A stretch of DNA of 64,000 nt, taken from contig JAVGWX010000005.1 of assembly GCA_036924085.1 (NCBI GenBank), positions 101,367,172 to 101,431,171 on the forward strand. Reading direction: 5' to 3'. The notes under the pieces are model-generated. The model saw only the letters and a program-made list of their open reading frames with translations. It made no database searches and was not told the DNA's origin. The translations under genes were made by a program, and so were the position numbers. Shown here in pieces: positions 34,136-44,059 of this stretch. This DNA comes from Ariolimax columbianus (Eukaryota > Mollusca > Gastropoda > Stylommatophora > Arionidae). Position 1 is the stretch's first letter. Every line of letters starts with the position of its first letter.

Positions 34136-34591
34136 AGGAATAGCCCACCACTGCAGACTGTCCATTATAGAAAGACTGCACCAAAGCAATGCGTGCTTCA
34201 TTGCAGTAGTGACTTCTATATAATTTGCTTTACCTGACGAAATTACCAAGCCCCTGCACAACCCTTTACATGCACAGCCCTTTAGATGTTATATACCACA
34301 GAACAGTTTCAGTGGTGCTATTATTTGCCCCACAGGCAACCACAAGCGGGAAATTATGTTATGTTACTAATATTATAATAGAGCCACTTACAAAACTGCA
34401 GTGAAGTTTTACAAGATTACAAAAACATAATCTGACCAACCTTTTGACCAGATACGGCTTTTATCAAGGACCAGAGAAAGAATAAACAGAGAAACTACTG
34501 ATATAACAGAAAGTTAGAAGAATATGCATCGTATTCCTTGAACAGGTAAGAAATCCAATAAAGCTATATTACCTGAAAACAATATTAGCAT

Positions 34592-34898
34592 ATCACTGAT
34601 AACTATGATATTAGCATATCACTGATAACTAAGATATTAGCATATCACTGATAACTATGATATTAGCATATCACTGATAACTAGGATATTAGCATATCAC
34701 TGATAACTATGATATTAGCATATCACTGATAACTAAGATATTAGCATATCACTGATAACTAAGATATTAGCATATCACTGATAACTAAGATATTAGCATA
34801 TCACTGATAACTATGATATTAGCATATCACTGATAACTATGATATTAGCATATCACTGATAACTACGATATTAGCATATAACTGATAACTAAGATAAA
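34592..34898. repeat. 26-bp minisatellite, about 12 copies
   Basis: The unit is GATATTAGCATATCACTGAT plus AACTAA or AACTAT, with a 26-base period. The T/A/G/C variation is confined to one position near the unit end. It abuts the retrotransposon scrap at 34,899. Confidence 0.95.
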
Positions 34899-35040
34899 GG
34901 AAAACAGACAACGATCATTGGATACGTGCTCAAGAAGAAGGGTCTGGGAAATTTTGTGACAGCGTGGAAGATCGAGGCAATGAGAGACAGAAGAAGGATA
35001 TGAGCTAAACTGGCTGGGGATTCATATAACATCTGAAGTT
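34899..35040 (+). pseudogene. Non-LTR retrotransposon C-terminal fragment
   Basis: The plus strand reads 'GYVLKKKGLGNFVTAWKIEA' and 'MRDRRRI', then a stop and 'AKLAGDSYNI'. This corresponds to the 'GH..R.DGL...V..G.IEGKR.RGRQR.K.LD' tail of an ORF2. It belongs to the same family as the minus-strand scrap near 47,195-47,480. Confidence 0.65.
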
Positions 35041-35339
35041 ATGAAATGACGAAAGGACATTTGAAGTGATAATCAGTACCACTTGGTGCAGCACTTGATG
35101 ATAATTAACAAGGCCAACAAGAATGATATAAAAAGATGGACGGACGAACCAAAGCATATACTAGAAAGACTATCAGACTGCACAGTCAAAACAAGAGATG
35201 CAAGTGATCAGAGATTTGTTGCAGTTGATCTTCTATGCGGAGACAGAGACGGATCAATTTCTTCAGCCGACCATCGATGTGAAAATGTGAACTGATCTGA
35301 TTTGTTCGATCAATCTTCAACGTAGAAACAACACTGATT

Positions 35340-36253
35340 TCTTCTTCTTCTTCTGCGTACGCAGTCAGACAGTAACCATTATTTTTTTCGAAAAAAGCGG
35401 CGGTCATCCTGAGGCTGTCGCCACTGCCATAGAGCTTGTCTTGCAGTTCCACTGGTAGTGGCCACATCTGCTCTCTCTGATCCTCGTATGTCGGGCAGTT
35501 CTGCAGCAGATGTTCAGCGGTCATTTTACCAGTACCGCACGGGCATTCGTCGGTACACCCTATCTTCAATTTGTTGAATAGGTAGTACCTCAGTCTATTG
35601 TGGCCAGTGCGAAGTCTGAAGACAACGACCTGCTCTCTTCGGTTCAACTGGTAATAGGCATCGTTTTTGGTGTAACCAGTATGTTCGGTTTCCCATTTGG
35701 TCATGTATCTGGCTTTGATAAGCCGTTTTGACTCTTCGTACGTCATACTGGTATCTGTTTGTGGTAGTCTTGCACCTTCTTTTGCCAGTCTGTCTGCCTC
35801 CTCGTTGCCTTGGATGTTGCAGTGTGACGGGACCCACTGTACCACTACCCTTTTTGGTGCGGACTGCTGGCACAGTTTGCAGAGTGCTGCTCTTAAGTCA
35901 TTAAGCTCAGTGTTTTTCTGGCTTTTTAGCGCTGTGACTACGGCGAGAGCATCTGTAAGCAGGACTATATGGCTCTCATTTTCACTGTGTGTCACCATTT
36001 CTTCCACTGCCGCCCTCAGTGCCTCTGCCTCCGCTCTGAAATTGCTTGTGTACTTACCAGTAGCGAATGACAGTGTTATTTTTCTGCCATTTGGTAGGTT
36101 CAGGAATGCTCCTGCCCCTCCGTTCTGTGTTGTGTTTGTTACAGAACCGTCGGTGTATGCATGGGTCCAGTCCATGCTTGGGTAGCTTTTCGTTATGAAG
36201 CTTAGGGTAGTATCTATCCTTTCTTTTTCAGTCTGGCAGTTTTTTGTTTGCAA
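35340..36253 (-). pseudogene. RNase H domain and C-terminus of the I/Nimb-like element
   Basis: The type-I RNase H catalytic set is complete: Asp in 'HAYTDGSVTNTTQNGGAGAF', Glu in 'NFRAEAEALRAAV', Asp in 'HIVLLTDALAVVTAL' and Asp in 'GNEEADRLAKEG'. A Cys-rich knuckle ('CTDECPCGTGKMTAEHLL') follows. The frame is shifted relative to RT at a run of six A (about 36,239-36,245). The ORF then reads into the GAA tail as a glutamate run, beyond which its codons are flanking DNA. Confidence 0.92.
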
Positions 36254-37764
36254 TACCTGGTATATTTTCTACCCCCTCTGGAAATATATCCTGCCTCCAG
36301 GTAGGTTTTCGTACAGTAGTGATGGGTTTTGGTGTTGTTAGTGCGTTTATGGGATCTTCGTGCATCTTTGCTTTGGCTATTTCTGCAAAGTTTCTCCGCT
36401 TTAGTTTCCCATTTCCCAAATTGTTTAGTCTCTGGTGCATTGGATGGTCGATCAGTCTTCGGAGTTTCTTTGACTGCAGCTGGGCTCTGCAGTCTCTTCT
36501 ATCGGTCATGGATTGCAGTTTTGTAATCTTTTCAAGTTCTACAATTGGCGTTGACTTCATGCCACCTGTTATAATTCTCATGGCTTGGTTTTGAAGTTTG
36601 TTAACTTTATCGAAGTTCGCCTTCGCTGCTGTTGTCCATGCCGCAATGCCATACTCGAGAACTGGTCTCACTCTTCCAGTGTACAGTTTCTTTAGTATGC
36701 CTTCGTCTGCTCCCCAGCTTGTGCCAGCAAGTTTCCTCATGATTGCCATTCTTTCTCTGGCTTTCATTCGGTTTCTCTCAATCTGACTTTTCCATGTCAT
36801 GCGCCGATGAAATGTGACTCCCAGATAGGTTGGGTTGTCGTTTGGCTGCAGGAATTTGCCATTTAGACTTAATTTGGTACTTTGGGGTTTTAATGAAAGC
36901 GAGAATATTGTGCATGTGGTTTTCTCCTCGTTTATTTTCACCAGCCATGAGTTCGCCCACTCTTCCAGCGATGTTAGGGCCGTCTGCATCCGATTTCTTG
37001 CTATGGTGAGATTGTTTTCAGAGGTCCACATAGCCAGATCGTCTGCAAACATTGAGCTATGGACTCTTCTTGGTATATTCTCTGTAATATCGTTTATATA
37101 TACCAGGAAGAGTGTGGGTGACAGTACTCCCCCTTGGGGTACTCCCTGCTCGAGTGTCACCTTTTTGCTCATCTGCCCTTGTACTTGGAATCTGGCCGTT
37201 CTTTGTTTGAGGTAGTGGTTGATCCACGTGTACATCTTCCCACAAACATTACTTCTTCTTAGCTTGACTCTAAGTCCATCTTTCCAGACTTTGTCAAATG
37301 CCTTTTCCAGATCCACCCAAACAGCTACTGTGTGTTTCTGTGCCTGGTAGGCATCTTCTATCTCCTGGGCTATGAGGATGACCTGGTCCTCAGTGGATCT
37401 GTGCTGTCTAAAGCCGGCTTGCTGTGGAATTAGTATTCGTTTTTCTTCCAGATGCCCCATCAGTCTGGTGTTTATCATCCGTTCCATCAGCTTGCCGACA
37501 CAGTTCAGTAGGCTTATGGGCCTGTATCCATTTGGATCTGTTTTGTCCTTTCCTGTTTTTGGTACTGGTACCTGTATTGCGTCTTTCCATGCCTGTGGTA
37601 CAATTCCCCTTTTCCAGCTTTGGTTCAGGACCGATAGCAGTTTCTTCTGTTTGGCCCAGCCCCATCAGCATTTCGTTTGTTATCCCGTCTTTTCCGGGAG
37701 ATTTCCTTTTCTTTAGTGTTCTCATAGCCTCTTCCATTTCGCGCATTGTTAGTTTGGCCATCAT
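36228..37764 (-). pseudogene. Reverse transcriptase domain of the I/Nimb-like element
   Basis: Motifs in order: 'KSPGKDGITNEMLMGLG' (fingers, in the frame starting 37,764), then a frameshift, then 'MERMINTRLMGHLEEKRI', 'QQAGFRQHRSTEDQ', 'VAVWVDLEKAFDKVWKDGL' (motif A with its Asp), 'LEQGVPQGGVLSPTLFLVYI' (motif B), 'SSMFADDLAMW' (FADD, motif C) and 'NPTYLGVTFHRRMTW'. The thumb follows ('VRPVLEYGIAAW', 'LQNQAMRIITGGM'). All catalytic aspartates are present. The frameshifts lie at about 37,765 and in the 'GLGQT' region near 37,660. Confidence 0.93.
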
Positions 37765-39272
37765 GTGCTCTTCAGGTGCGTATTCATGTTTTCGTGTCCC
37801 TTTAACTCTTCGCTAATGTCTGTATGCTTATCTGCAGGGACCTCGATGTGGTTTGCTCTGGCATAGTGATCGACAAAGGCGTTTACGGCTTTCTTACCTG
37901 TGATCAAGTTCTCGCCCTGCTTGATAGTAATTTGTTTATTTGACGGGGTTTCGTCGTTCATGGCTCTGACTAGCTTCCATAGCTTGTTCCCGTCTTTGTC
38001 CAGGCTTAGACTTTCCGTTTTATTTTTCCAGCTTTCTCTTGCTGTTTGCTTGAGAGTGTGTTTGTACTTCGCCACGGCGGCTTTGAGGGCGATGTTTGCC
38101 TCCATGGATTTTTCTCGCTCTGCCATGTTCCTAGCATTTGTTACTGCATCTTCCACTTTCTGCAACTCATCATTCCAGTAGGGCTTATAGTTTTTCCTAG
38201 CTCCTCTTGGGATGGTTTCAGTGGCGGCTTGCATTATTGCCTTGCTTAGGCTCTTCTCTACCATTGGCTTCATTTTGGTGTTTCGTGTGTTGATGGTTTC
38301 AAACAGCCCATCTGTCAGGATTGCAAATCTGTCCCAGTCGGCTCGTTTGTAATTCCAACGTGGGAGCGGAATTGTTTCCTGTGGGCCTACTTCCATGTCA
38401 ATGGTTAGCCTGATCGGCCTGTGGTCGCTACCTGCCAGTTGGTTTAGCACCTGGCGGTCTATTTTATGGTGTATGTCCTGTGTGGAGAAGGCCAAATCTG
38501 GAGTCGAGGTGGTATGCCATGTTCTTGAATAGAAGCTAGGGCTATCCTCCGGCCTATTGATTAGGGAGAGATTTGCATCTATCTCCCAATCTTCCACTTC
38601 GTCACCTCTGCTGTCTGTGTCAGAGTATCCCCATCTCTCCGAGGGGCTGTTGAAATCTCCAACTACTATGCAGTTGGAGTCTCTGACCTCCATACTCGAG
38701 AGCGATAGGTCTCTATTTGGTGGTCCGTACAGATTGAAAATGCGGAGCTTCGTCTCTTGAGCCATTATGTCAACTCCTACAATTTATGCTTGTCCGGTGT
38801 GATTGACAGATACCGCGCTACTCGGTATGCAGTTTCTGGTCAGTATCAGGACCCCTCCTTTGTGGCCTTCTCTATCTAGATGGAAGGTCTGGTATCCTCT
38901 GATTTAGAATTTATGATTATTGTTGAGGTGCGTGTCCTGGATACATGCCACGTCAATCTTACCTTCATGCAGGTGATGTGTTAGGGAAAGTTTTTTGTTA
39001 ATGACTCCCTCCGCATTCCACTGTATTATTTTGAGGGTCTTGAGGTTTTGGTCAATAGAAGTTGCCCCATAGCCATGTGCCTTTACTCCACGACAAATGG
39101 GTGGGTGACCACCAGTAGTCAAGGGTGGGCCCCTTCGAGGCGTGAGGCCCGGCACTATCGCTGCCTGGCGGGACTCCGCAGGATGAGCGCCATGCGTTTT
39201 TCTAATAGGTTGTATTGTCATCATGCTGCGATTTACGTTGCACCGTTTTGTTAGGCTTGCGGCCCCGTGCAT
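37761..39272 (-). pseudogene. AP endonuclease domain of the I/Nimb-like element
   Basis: The N-terminal part (39,272-38,904) has 'LKIIQWNAEGVINKK' and 'GKIDVACIQDTHLN', the first two catalytic motifs of the APE fold (Asn in WNAEG, and QDTHL where the family has the catalytic Glu as QETHL; the Asp here is a conservative change). After TAA codons at 38,904-38,906 and 38,784-38,786, in the same frame, comes 38,765-37,761 with 'RIFNLYGPPNRD', 'CIVVGDFNSPSERWGY' (GDFN) and 'AGSDHRPIRLTI' (SDH catalytic His). The enzyme nicks target DNA for target-primed reverse transcription. The two nonsense codons make this copy inactive. Confidence 0.9.
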
Positions 39273-39950
39273 CCGATTTCAACAGGCGTTTCTGTAGGGA
39301 TGCTCTTCTTAGCCTTTGGCTGTCCCCAGCCTATCTGCAAGGCAGCAGTTGTTTATGATCAGAGTTGTCTCTCTTATGGAAGTTGTCTTACCAGACTATC
39401 GAGTCTTCACTACTCGTGTCTATAGGGTGCAATGATGATATGTGAGATGATATATGAGATGGACTGGTTTACCCGGAAGAGAGGCAGTCCAGTGTGTCTG
39501 TATCCCAGGATCGTCACGTCCTGCCAGAAACGTAGCATTTGCATGTGAGTGGGGTATCTCTTTCTCCCTTTATTTTCTTGGCTTCTATGCAGGGATGGTA
39601 AGCCTAGCATTCCCCGCCACCTGGGGTGTTGACACAGTGGGACAGGTGTGCAATGTCCGCTGGTCTGCATCTCTTCTGCGTCCAGCATGATAGTTATATG
39701 GCTGATAACGTACAGAGGTAGATATCGTAGCCGAAGTGCATTTAGCCAGAGGACAGGCCTGGTAATGTCACAGAGATGTTGTTCGCCTGGTGTGTGGACA
39801 GCTCTCATGGTCATTGGTTGAGTCTCGACAGTTCACAGTGAGGTGGCTGCTCTACTGTTTTCGACACCCCGACCAGGTACTAAGTCTTTGGTTGGTGGTT
39901 TCGCACCCCATCGCCGTATAAGGTGAGTATCAAGCAGTTGTCCGCCCGCT
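39273..39950 (-). other. Leader upstream of the retrotransposon; no ORF1 recognised
   Basis: This may be 5' UTR or a decayed ORF1 of the element to its left. A minus-strand ORF at 39,410-39,814 has no gag-type zinc knuckle. The inverted repeat GTCCGCC with GGCGGAC sits at its right edge (about 39,940-39,964). Confidence 0.4.
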
Positions 39951-39954
39951 TTGA

Positions 39955-40265
39955 TCGGCGGACGGCAAGGACCTCTTGCTGCGGCTCTACCGGATAGGGC
40001 TGGGACGCAAGCCCCAGGTCCCGAGCATGTAGGAGCCTCCCATTGCAGTGGTGCTGAGATTTTGGGCGGGATTGCGGCTTACAAGGGTTCGGCCGTAATC
40101 CCCCACATGGTAGCCTCGCGCGATTGGCTTTTCAGCCTGGTACGTGAACCTCTCGATATGAGCTGGTTTTCCGTAGCAACGCCCTGTCATTAGTAGGGTA
40201 AAACTGACCTGTCTTCAGATGGTCTATTTCCAGCACCCGTTCACTATTTGGTCAGACGAATTTAT
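39955..40265 (-). rRNA. 28S rRNA 3'-terminal fragment (pseudogene)
   Basis: The complement of the 28S 3' domain is recognisable on the plus strand: ATGGTAGCCTCGCGCGATTG, GCTTTTCAGCC, a worn sarcin-ricin region AACCTCTCGATATGAGC, then GTCATTAGTAGGGTAAAACT, GACCTGTCT, and GGTCTATTTCCAGCACCCGT followed by TCACTATT. This is the order of the complement of canonical 28S, but with many substitutions and a deletion around the sarcin-ricin loop. It cannot be functional rRNA. Confidence 0.75.
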
Positions 40266-40870
40266 TGAGGGCTTTTGTTTGTCAATGACCAGGTATTTGA
40301 AATCTGCGGTTTCTGCGGGGTTAAACACGATTTCCGTAGCATTCTTTCATTAGAGTGTTAGAGAGCTGACTTGTCTTCCGTGAGTCTAATACCAGCGTAC
40401 GTTCATTATTAGACCCAAACGGTAGTGCTCTCGATTTGTCAGTCGTTCTACAGTATTGGCGTGATCAGTCAAATAAAGCCGCAGGTTCCACTCCTGATGG
40501 TGCCCTTCCGTCAATTCCTTTAGCGAGACAATCAAGTTACTTAGAGGGTAGCCCCAGATTTTCGAGGGTCTAATTCCAGCACATGTTCACTATTAGACCC
40601 CACGAAGGTGCTCTCTTTTTGACAGTCATTCTACAGTATTGGCGTGTTAAGTTAATTTAAGCCTCAGGCTCCACTCCTGATAGTGCTCTTCCGTCAATTC
40701 CTTTGTCAGAACACTCGATGCAGACCAACCGAGCCACAGGGGGCATAACCCCAGATTTCTGTGGGTCTAAATCCAGCACCAGTTCCATATTAGACCCCAG
40801 AAAAGTGGTCTCGGCATGTCAATCATTTCAGTGTTGGCCGTGTTGAGTCAAATTAAGCCGCAGGCTCTAC
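40205..40870 (-). repeat. Tandem chimeric units of 28S-3'-end and 18S sequence
   Basis: Three to four units of about 160-190 bases start near 40,208, 40,367, 40,545 and 40,735. Each has a 28S-like part (GGTCTAA...CCAGC...GTTC.CTATTAGACCC). This is joined to an 18S-like part (GCTCTC..T.TGTCA.TC, then AGTCAAATTAAGCCGCAGG, CTCCACTCCTGGTGGTGCCC and TTCCGTCAATTCCTTT). The last unit merges into the long 18S segment. Units differ from each other by 15-25 % by eye, so the duplications are old. They are not arranged as in any normal rDNA repeat. Confidence 0.7.
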
Positions 40871-41880
40871 TCCTGGTGGTGCCCTTCCGTCAATTAAGTT
40901 TCAGCTTTGCAACCATACTTCCCCCGGAACCCAAACACTTTGGTTTCCCGGAAGCTGCCCGCAGAGTCATCGAAGCAACTCCTGCGGATCGCTAGTCGGC
41001 ATCGTTTATGGTCAGAACTACGACGGTATCTGATCGTCTTCGCGCCTCTGACTTTCGTTCTTGATTAATGAAAACATTCTTGACAAATGCTTTCGCAGTA
41101 GCTCGTCTTGCGGCGATCCAAGAATTTCACCTCTAACGTCGCAATACGAATGCCCCCGTTTGTCCCTGTTAATCATTACCTCCAGTTCCGAAAACCAACA
41201 AAATAGAACCGAGGTCCTATTCCATTATTCCATGCACCATTATTCAGGCAGCCGAGGCCTGCTTTGAACACTCTAATTTTTTCAAAGTAAACGCGCCGGC
41301 CACCCAGGACGCTCAGCGAAGAGCACCAGTGGGAGAGAGCCGGCAGACGGTAGGGCAGGAGACAACGGGCAGTGAACCGGCGCGAGCCGGACCGCCCGCC
41401 TGCGCCTGAGATCCAACTACGAGCTTTTTAACTGCAACAACTTTAATATACGCTATTGGAGCTGGAATTACCGCGGCTGCTGGCACCAGACTTGCCCTCC
41501 AATAGATCCTCGTTAAAGGGTTTAAAGTGTACTCATTCCAATTACGGGGCCTCGAAAGAGTCCCGTATTGTTATTTTTCGTCACTACCTCCCCGTGCCGG
41601 GGGTGGGTAAGTTGCGCGCCTGCTGCCTTCCTTGGATGTGGTAGCCGTTTCTCATGCTCCCTCTCCGGAATCGAACCCTGATTCCCCGTTACCCGTTACA
41701 AACATGGTAGGCATGTCACGTACCATCGACATTTGATAGGGCAGACATTTAAAAGATGCGTCGCCGGCACATGAGGCCATGCGATCAGCACAAAGTTATC
41801 CAGAGTCACCAGTGGGGACGCCGCAACCCCGCGAGGGGGACCGCCTGACAGGGGCATCCCACACGCACCAGACGACCGAC
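40835..41880 (-). rRNA. 18S rRNA, internal partial segment (pseudogene)
   Basis: About 1,045 bases are complementary to animal 18S rRNA, from the AACTTAATTGACGGAAGGG region back through CGAAAGCATTTGTCAAGAAT, GGACAAACGGGGGCATTCGT, GCCAGCAGCCGCGGTAATTC, CGAGGATCTATTGGAGGGCA and GGGAATCAGGGTTCGATTCC, to the V2 region TGATCGCATGGCC. The V4 arm (GGCGCAGGCGGGCGGTCCGG, then GTGCTCTTCGCTGAGCGTCC) looks gastropod-like. Conserved stems appear intact, but CCTTT is missing from the near-universal CCGTCAATTCCTTTAAGTTT (40,890-40,904). The 5' 180 or so bases and the whole 3' half are absent. A dispersed rDNA fragment, not an active gene. Confidence 0.93.
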
Positions 41881-42335
41881 CGACCGGGCTCGCTCGAGGA
41901 GGGATGGCAGCGCTCTGTGCAGAACGGATCCCAACGACCTCGGCGATGAATTTCACTGGGACTAGAGACAATTTGGCCTGCCGGCCTGCCCTTCTCCGTA
42001 GGAGAACGCAGGGCCTCGAGGCACGATTCCTGCTTTCCATTTGCCGGTCACAAGCTCTTTGCGAGAGTCGGACCACCAGCGAGACGTACTGTCGAGCTCT
42101 GCTATAAGCCTTAGATAAATCACCACGGACGGACCACGTTTCCTGATACGGACCAGACGAGCGCACCTCGGTGGAGGAGCCGCTACAACAAACCGCACCC
42201 AATTCGCTCTACGGGGAAAGGCAGGCGAGCGTTTTCCGCAAGCCCGCGCTATCGCTCCGCCTGGCGGGACTGAGATCGCTTTACGAACACTGGTTGAAAT
42301 TGAGTCGCTGCGGCGAGACAACTACCCCAGATCAA
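41881..42335. other. GC-rich segment adjoining the 18S fragment
   Basis: Markedly GC-rich compared with its right flank, ending near CAACTACCCCAG. It does not match the 18S 5' end that should lie here. It may be rDNA spacer or another rearranged piece. ORFs on both strands reflect base composition. Confidence 0.4.
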
Positions 42336-42344
42336 CACTGATTT

Positions 42345-42560
42345 AATCTGATCAACCGACTTTCGGGGACGTTCACAAATCTGGTCGGATCAACCGACTT
42401 TCTATGTTGAGACGTTCACTAATCTTGTCGGACCAACCGACTTTCTATGTTGAGACGTTCACTAATCTGGTCGGATCAACCGACTTTCTATGTTCAGACG
42501 TTCACTAATCTGGTCGGATCAACCAACTTTCTATGTTGAGATGGGCACTAATCTCATCCT
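42345..42560. repeat. Minisatellite, about 43-45 bp, 5 copies
   Basis: The unit contains GGTCGGATCAACCGACTTTC and TATGTTGAGACGTTCACTAATC. It abuts the end of the GC-rich rDNA-linked segment. Confidence 0.85.
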
Positions 42561-42784
42561 TGATAATCAAACAAGCAGATCAGTGACTGATGCTAGATAA
42601 CCAACTTTCAGATCTGGTGCCATCTCCACATCGAAGGTCGGCTGCAATATATCTCCAACGTCTACCGTCTATGCAAGACTTATTATTGTGTATCGTTTGA
42701 CGTCATCCTCCCACTAATAGCGTTAATTACCTCTGGCACGTATGACCTCCACATTTCCTTCCAGTATTGTTTTAATTCATAACA

Positions 42785-42900
42785 TCTTGTTGATAACAAT
42801 ACTGGAAGGTAGCTGAAATCTATACAATACTGGAAGGTAGCTGAAACCTATTCGATACTGCTGGAAGGTAGCTGAAAGCTATACAATACTGGAAGGTATC
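42785..42900. repeat. Short minisatellite, about 29 bp, 4 copies
   Basis: Units of the form ACAATACTGGAAGGTAGCTG plus AAANCTAT, with one unit carrying CTGCTGG. Near 42,750-42,790 the complement-like CCTTCCAGTATTGTT also occurs, so a hairpin is possible. Confidence 0.8.
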
Positions 42901-44059
42901 AAATATATATCATTTTGTTTTGCAAATCTATCTGGTCGGTCCTTTTAAGGTGCTGTACCGTGTATTATCTGGTTTGTCTATCGGACTCACATTTGGCTAT
43001 TAGTAGTAAGTAAGTGTGTCGGTAGCTTCTTACTTGTGGCTAACAAGACCCGGCAACGGTGCAGCTCTGGTGTGTCCAGCCTCCATGCGTTTCCATGTCG
43101 ATAGTAGATCTGATATCTCCATTACATTTGTGTGTGTGTGTGTGCTCTTTTAACAAAACGTAAACAGTTCAAATCTATGACGCAATCGTTGTGTAAGTTC
43201 ACAAAATGTGCACTTCCTTCTGTGTGCAGTCACAACAGGAAAGAGAATTTATGGATCCTGGAGGCTGAAGGTCTGACATTGTTCCAGAATTATGTGATCC
43301 TCTCTCTAGACAAGCTTGCTAGGAAGTCAGCTGCAAGGTTCGCTTGATGAATTTTAATTTATATCCTGCGCTTTAAAAAAAATTGTTCGTAAGTTATTCT
43401 TCTTCGTGTGATATTGGCTGATGATTCTCCACAACTTGCAGTCTTTGGAACTATATTTATCAGTTCTGATAAATCTTTTCCATTCCATGACGTTAACCTG
43501 TTTAATATCTTCTCCCCTTGTCATCCTCTGTGCTTGTTGCTGTCTATCAATTCTGTTATTGATTCTCTTCTATGCAATGGTGTTTAACTGTTCAGTATCG
43601 TCTCTCTTTGCCGCCCTGTTCCTAGTACTGTCTATCAGTTCTGTTGTTGACTCTCTTCTAGATAATAACATTAAACAATCAATGAAAACACATATAGGTA
43701 ATGGATCAGTCTTAGCAAATGACAAAAACAAAACGAAACCTAGGTTACTGCCTTCAGGTCTTCATCAAGGGCAAAGAACCAAATAAAACAGCTAAAATAT
43801 AACAGCAAAAAATAAAACATGATGTAGAATTATCCGTTTAAGCCAATGCGTCCGACATGAGTACGACATTTTGAAATATAAACGACCTTGCTGTTTCATG
43901 AATCTGATCAGAAGCAAATTGTCCCAAATGGGTGTACGCATAGAAACGTGTTATCATAACATTTGCTAATAGGGGTATAGATAACGTCGTAGGACTGCTA
44001 CATAAAGCGATATGTTTTGTATAACGAGAATATTTAATATCTCTACAGGTGCATTATAA
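42901..44059. other. No gene assigned
   Basis: Contains (GT)n near 43,127-43,143. A plus-strand ORF at 43,421-43,786 is hydrophobic at its start, but it overlaps an internal duplication of about 100 bases (CTATCANTTCTGTTNTTGA then TTCTCTTCTA at about 43,545 and 43,632). It is not clearly a gene. The right end may hold the intron before the ORF that opens at 44,060. Confidence 0.4.

Larger units (their letters stand above)
35335..39272 (-). mobile_element. EN-RT-RNase H non-LTR retrotransposon (I/Nimb-like), nearly full-length ORF2, broken
   Basis: Reading leftward, the order is AP endonuclease (39,272-37,765), reverse transcriptase (37,764-36,228) and RNase H (36,253 to about 35,340), then the 3' end GCGTACGCAGAAGAAGAAGA. 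An APE endonuclease with a C-terminal RNase H is the layout of I-group clades such as I and Nimb. ORF1 (gag) is not evident in the leader at 39,273-39,950. Damage totals two in-frame stops in the endonuclease, two frameshifts around the start of RT and one between RT and RNase H. The remaining frames are long, so the copy is young. Fragments of the same family lie at 25,385 and 63,115. Confidence 0.93.

Noticed and set aside
33978..34223. Poly-leucine membrane protein
   Set aside because: Product of a (CTT)n microsatellite.
35697..38760. Plus-strand ORFs over the EN-RT-RNase H element
   Set aside because: They are antisense to clear RT, endonuclease and RNase H motifs on the minus strand.
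35335..39272. Diversity-generating retroelement or retron
   Set aside because: The RT is joined to APE endonuclease and RNase H domains, which identifies an animal non-LTR retrotransposon; no template/variable repeat pair is seen.
39955..40265. R1/R2-type site-specific insertion of the retrotransposon in 28S
   Set aside because: The element next to the 28S fragment has a C-terminal RNase H and close relatives at two non-rDNA sites, and the 28S piece is the far 3' end, not the R1/R2 target. Adjacency looks coincidental.
40835..41880. Functional 18S rRNA gene
   Set aside because: Only an internal 1 kb is present, with a five-base deletion at a universally conserved site and chimeric repeats attached.
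43421..43786. Small membrane protein
   Set aside because: Hydrophobic ORF that overlaps an internal duplication; no conserved motif or start context.
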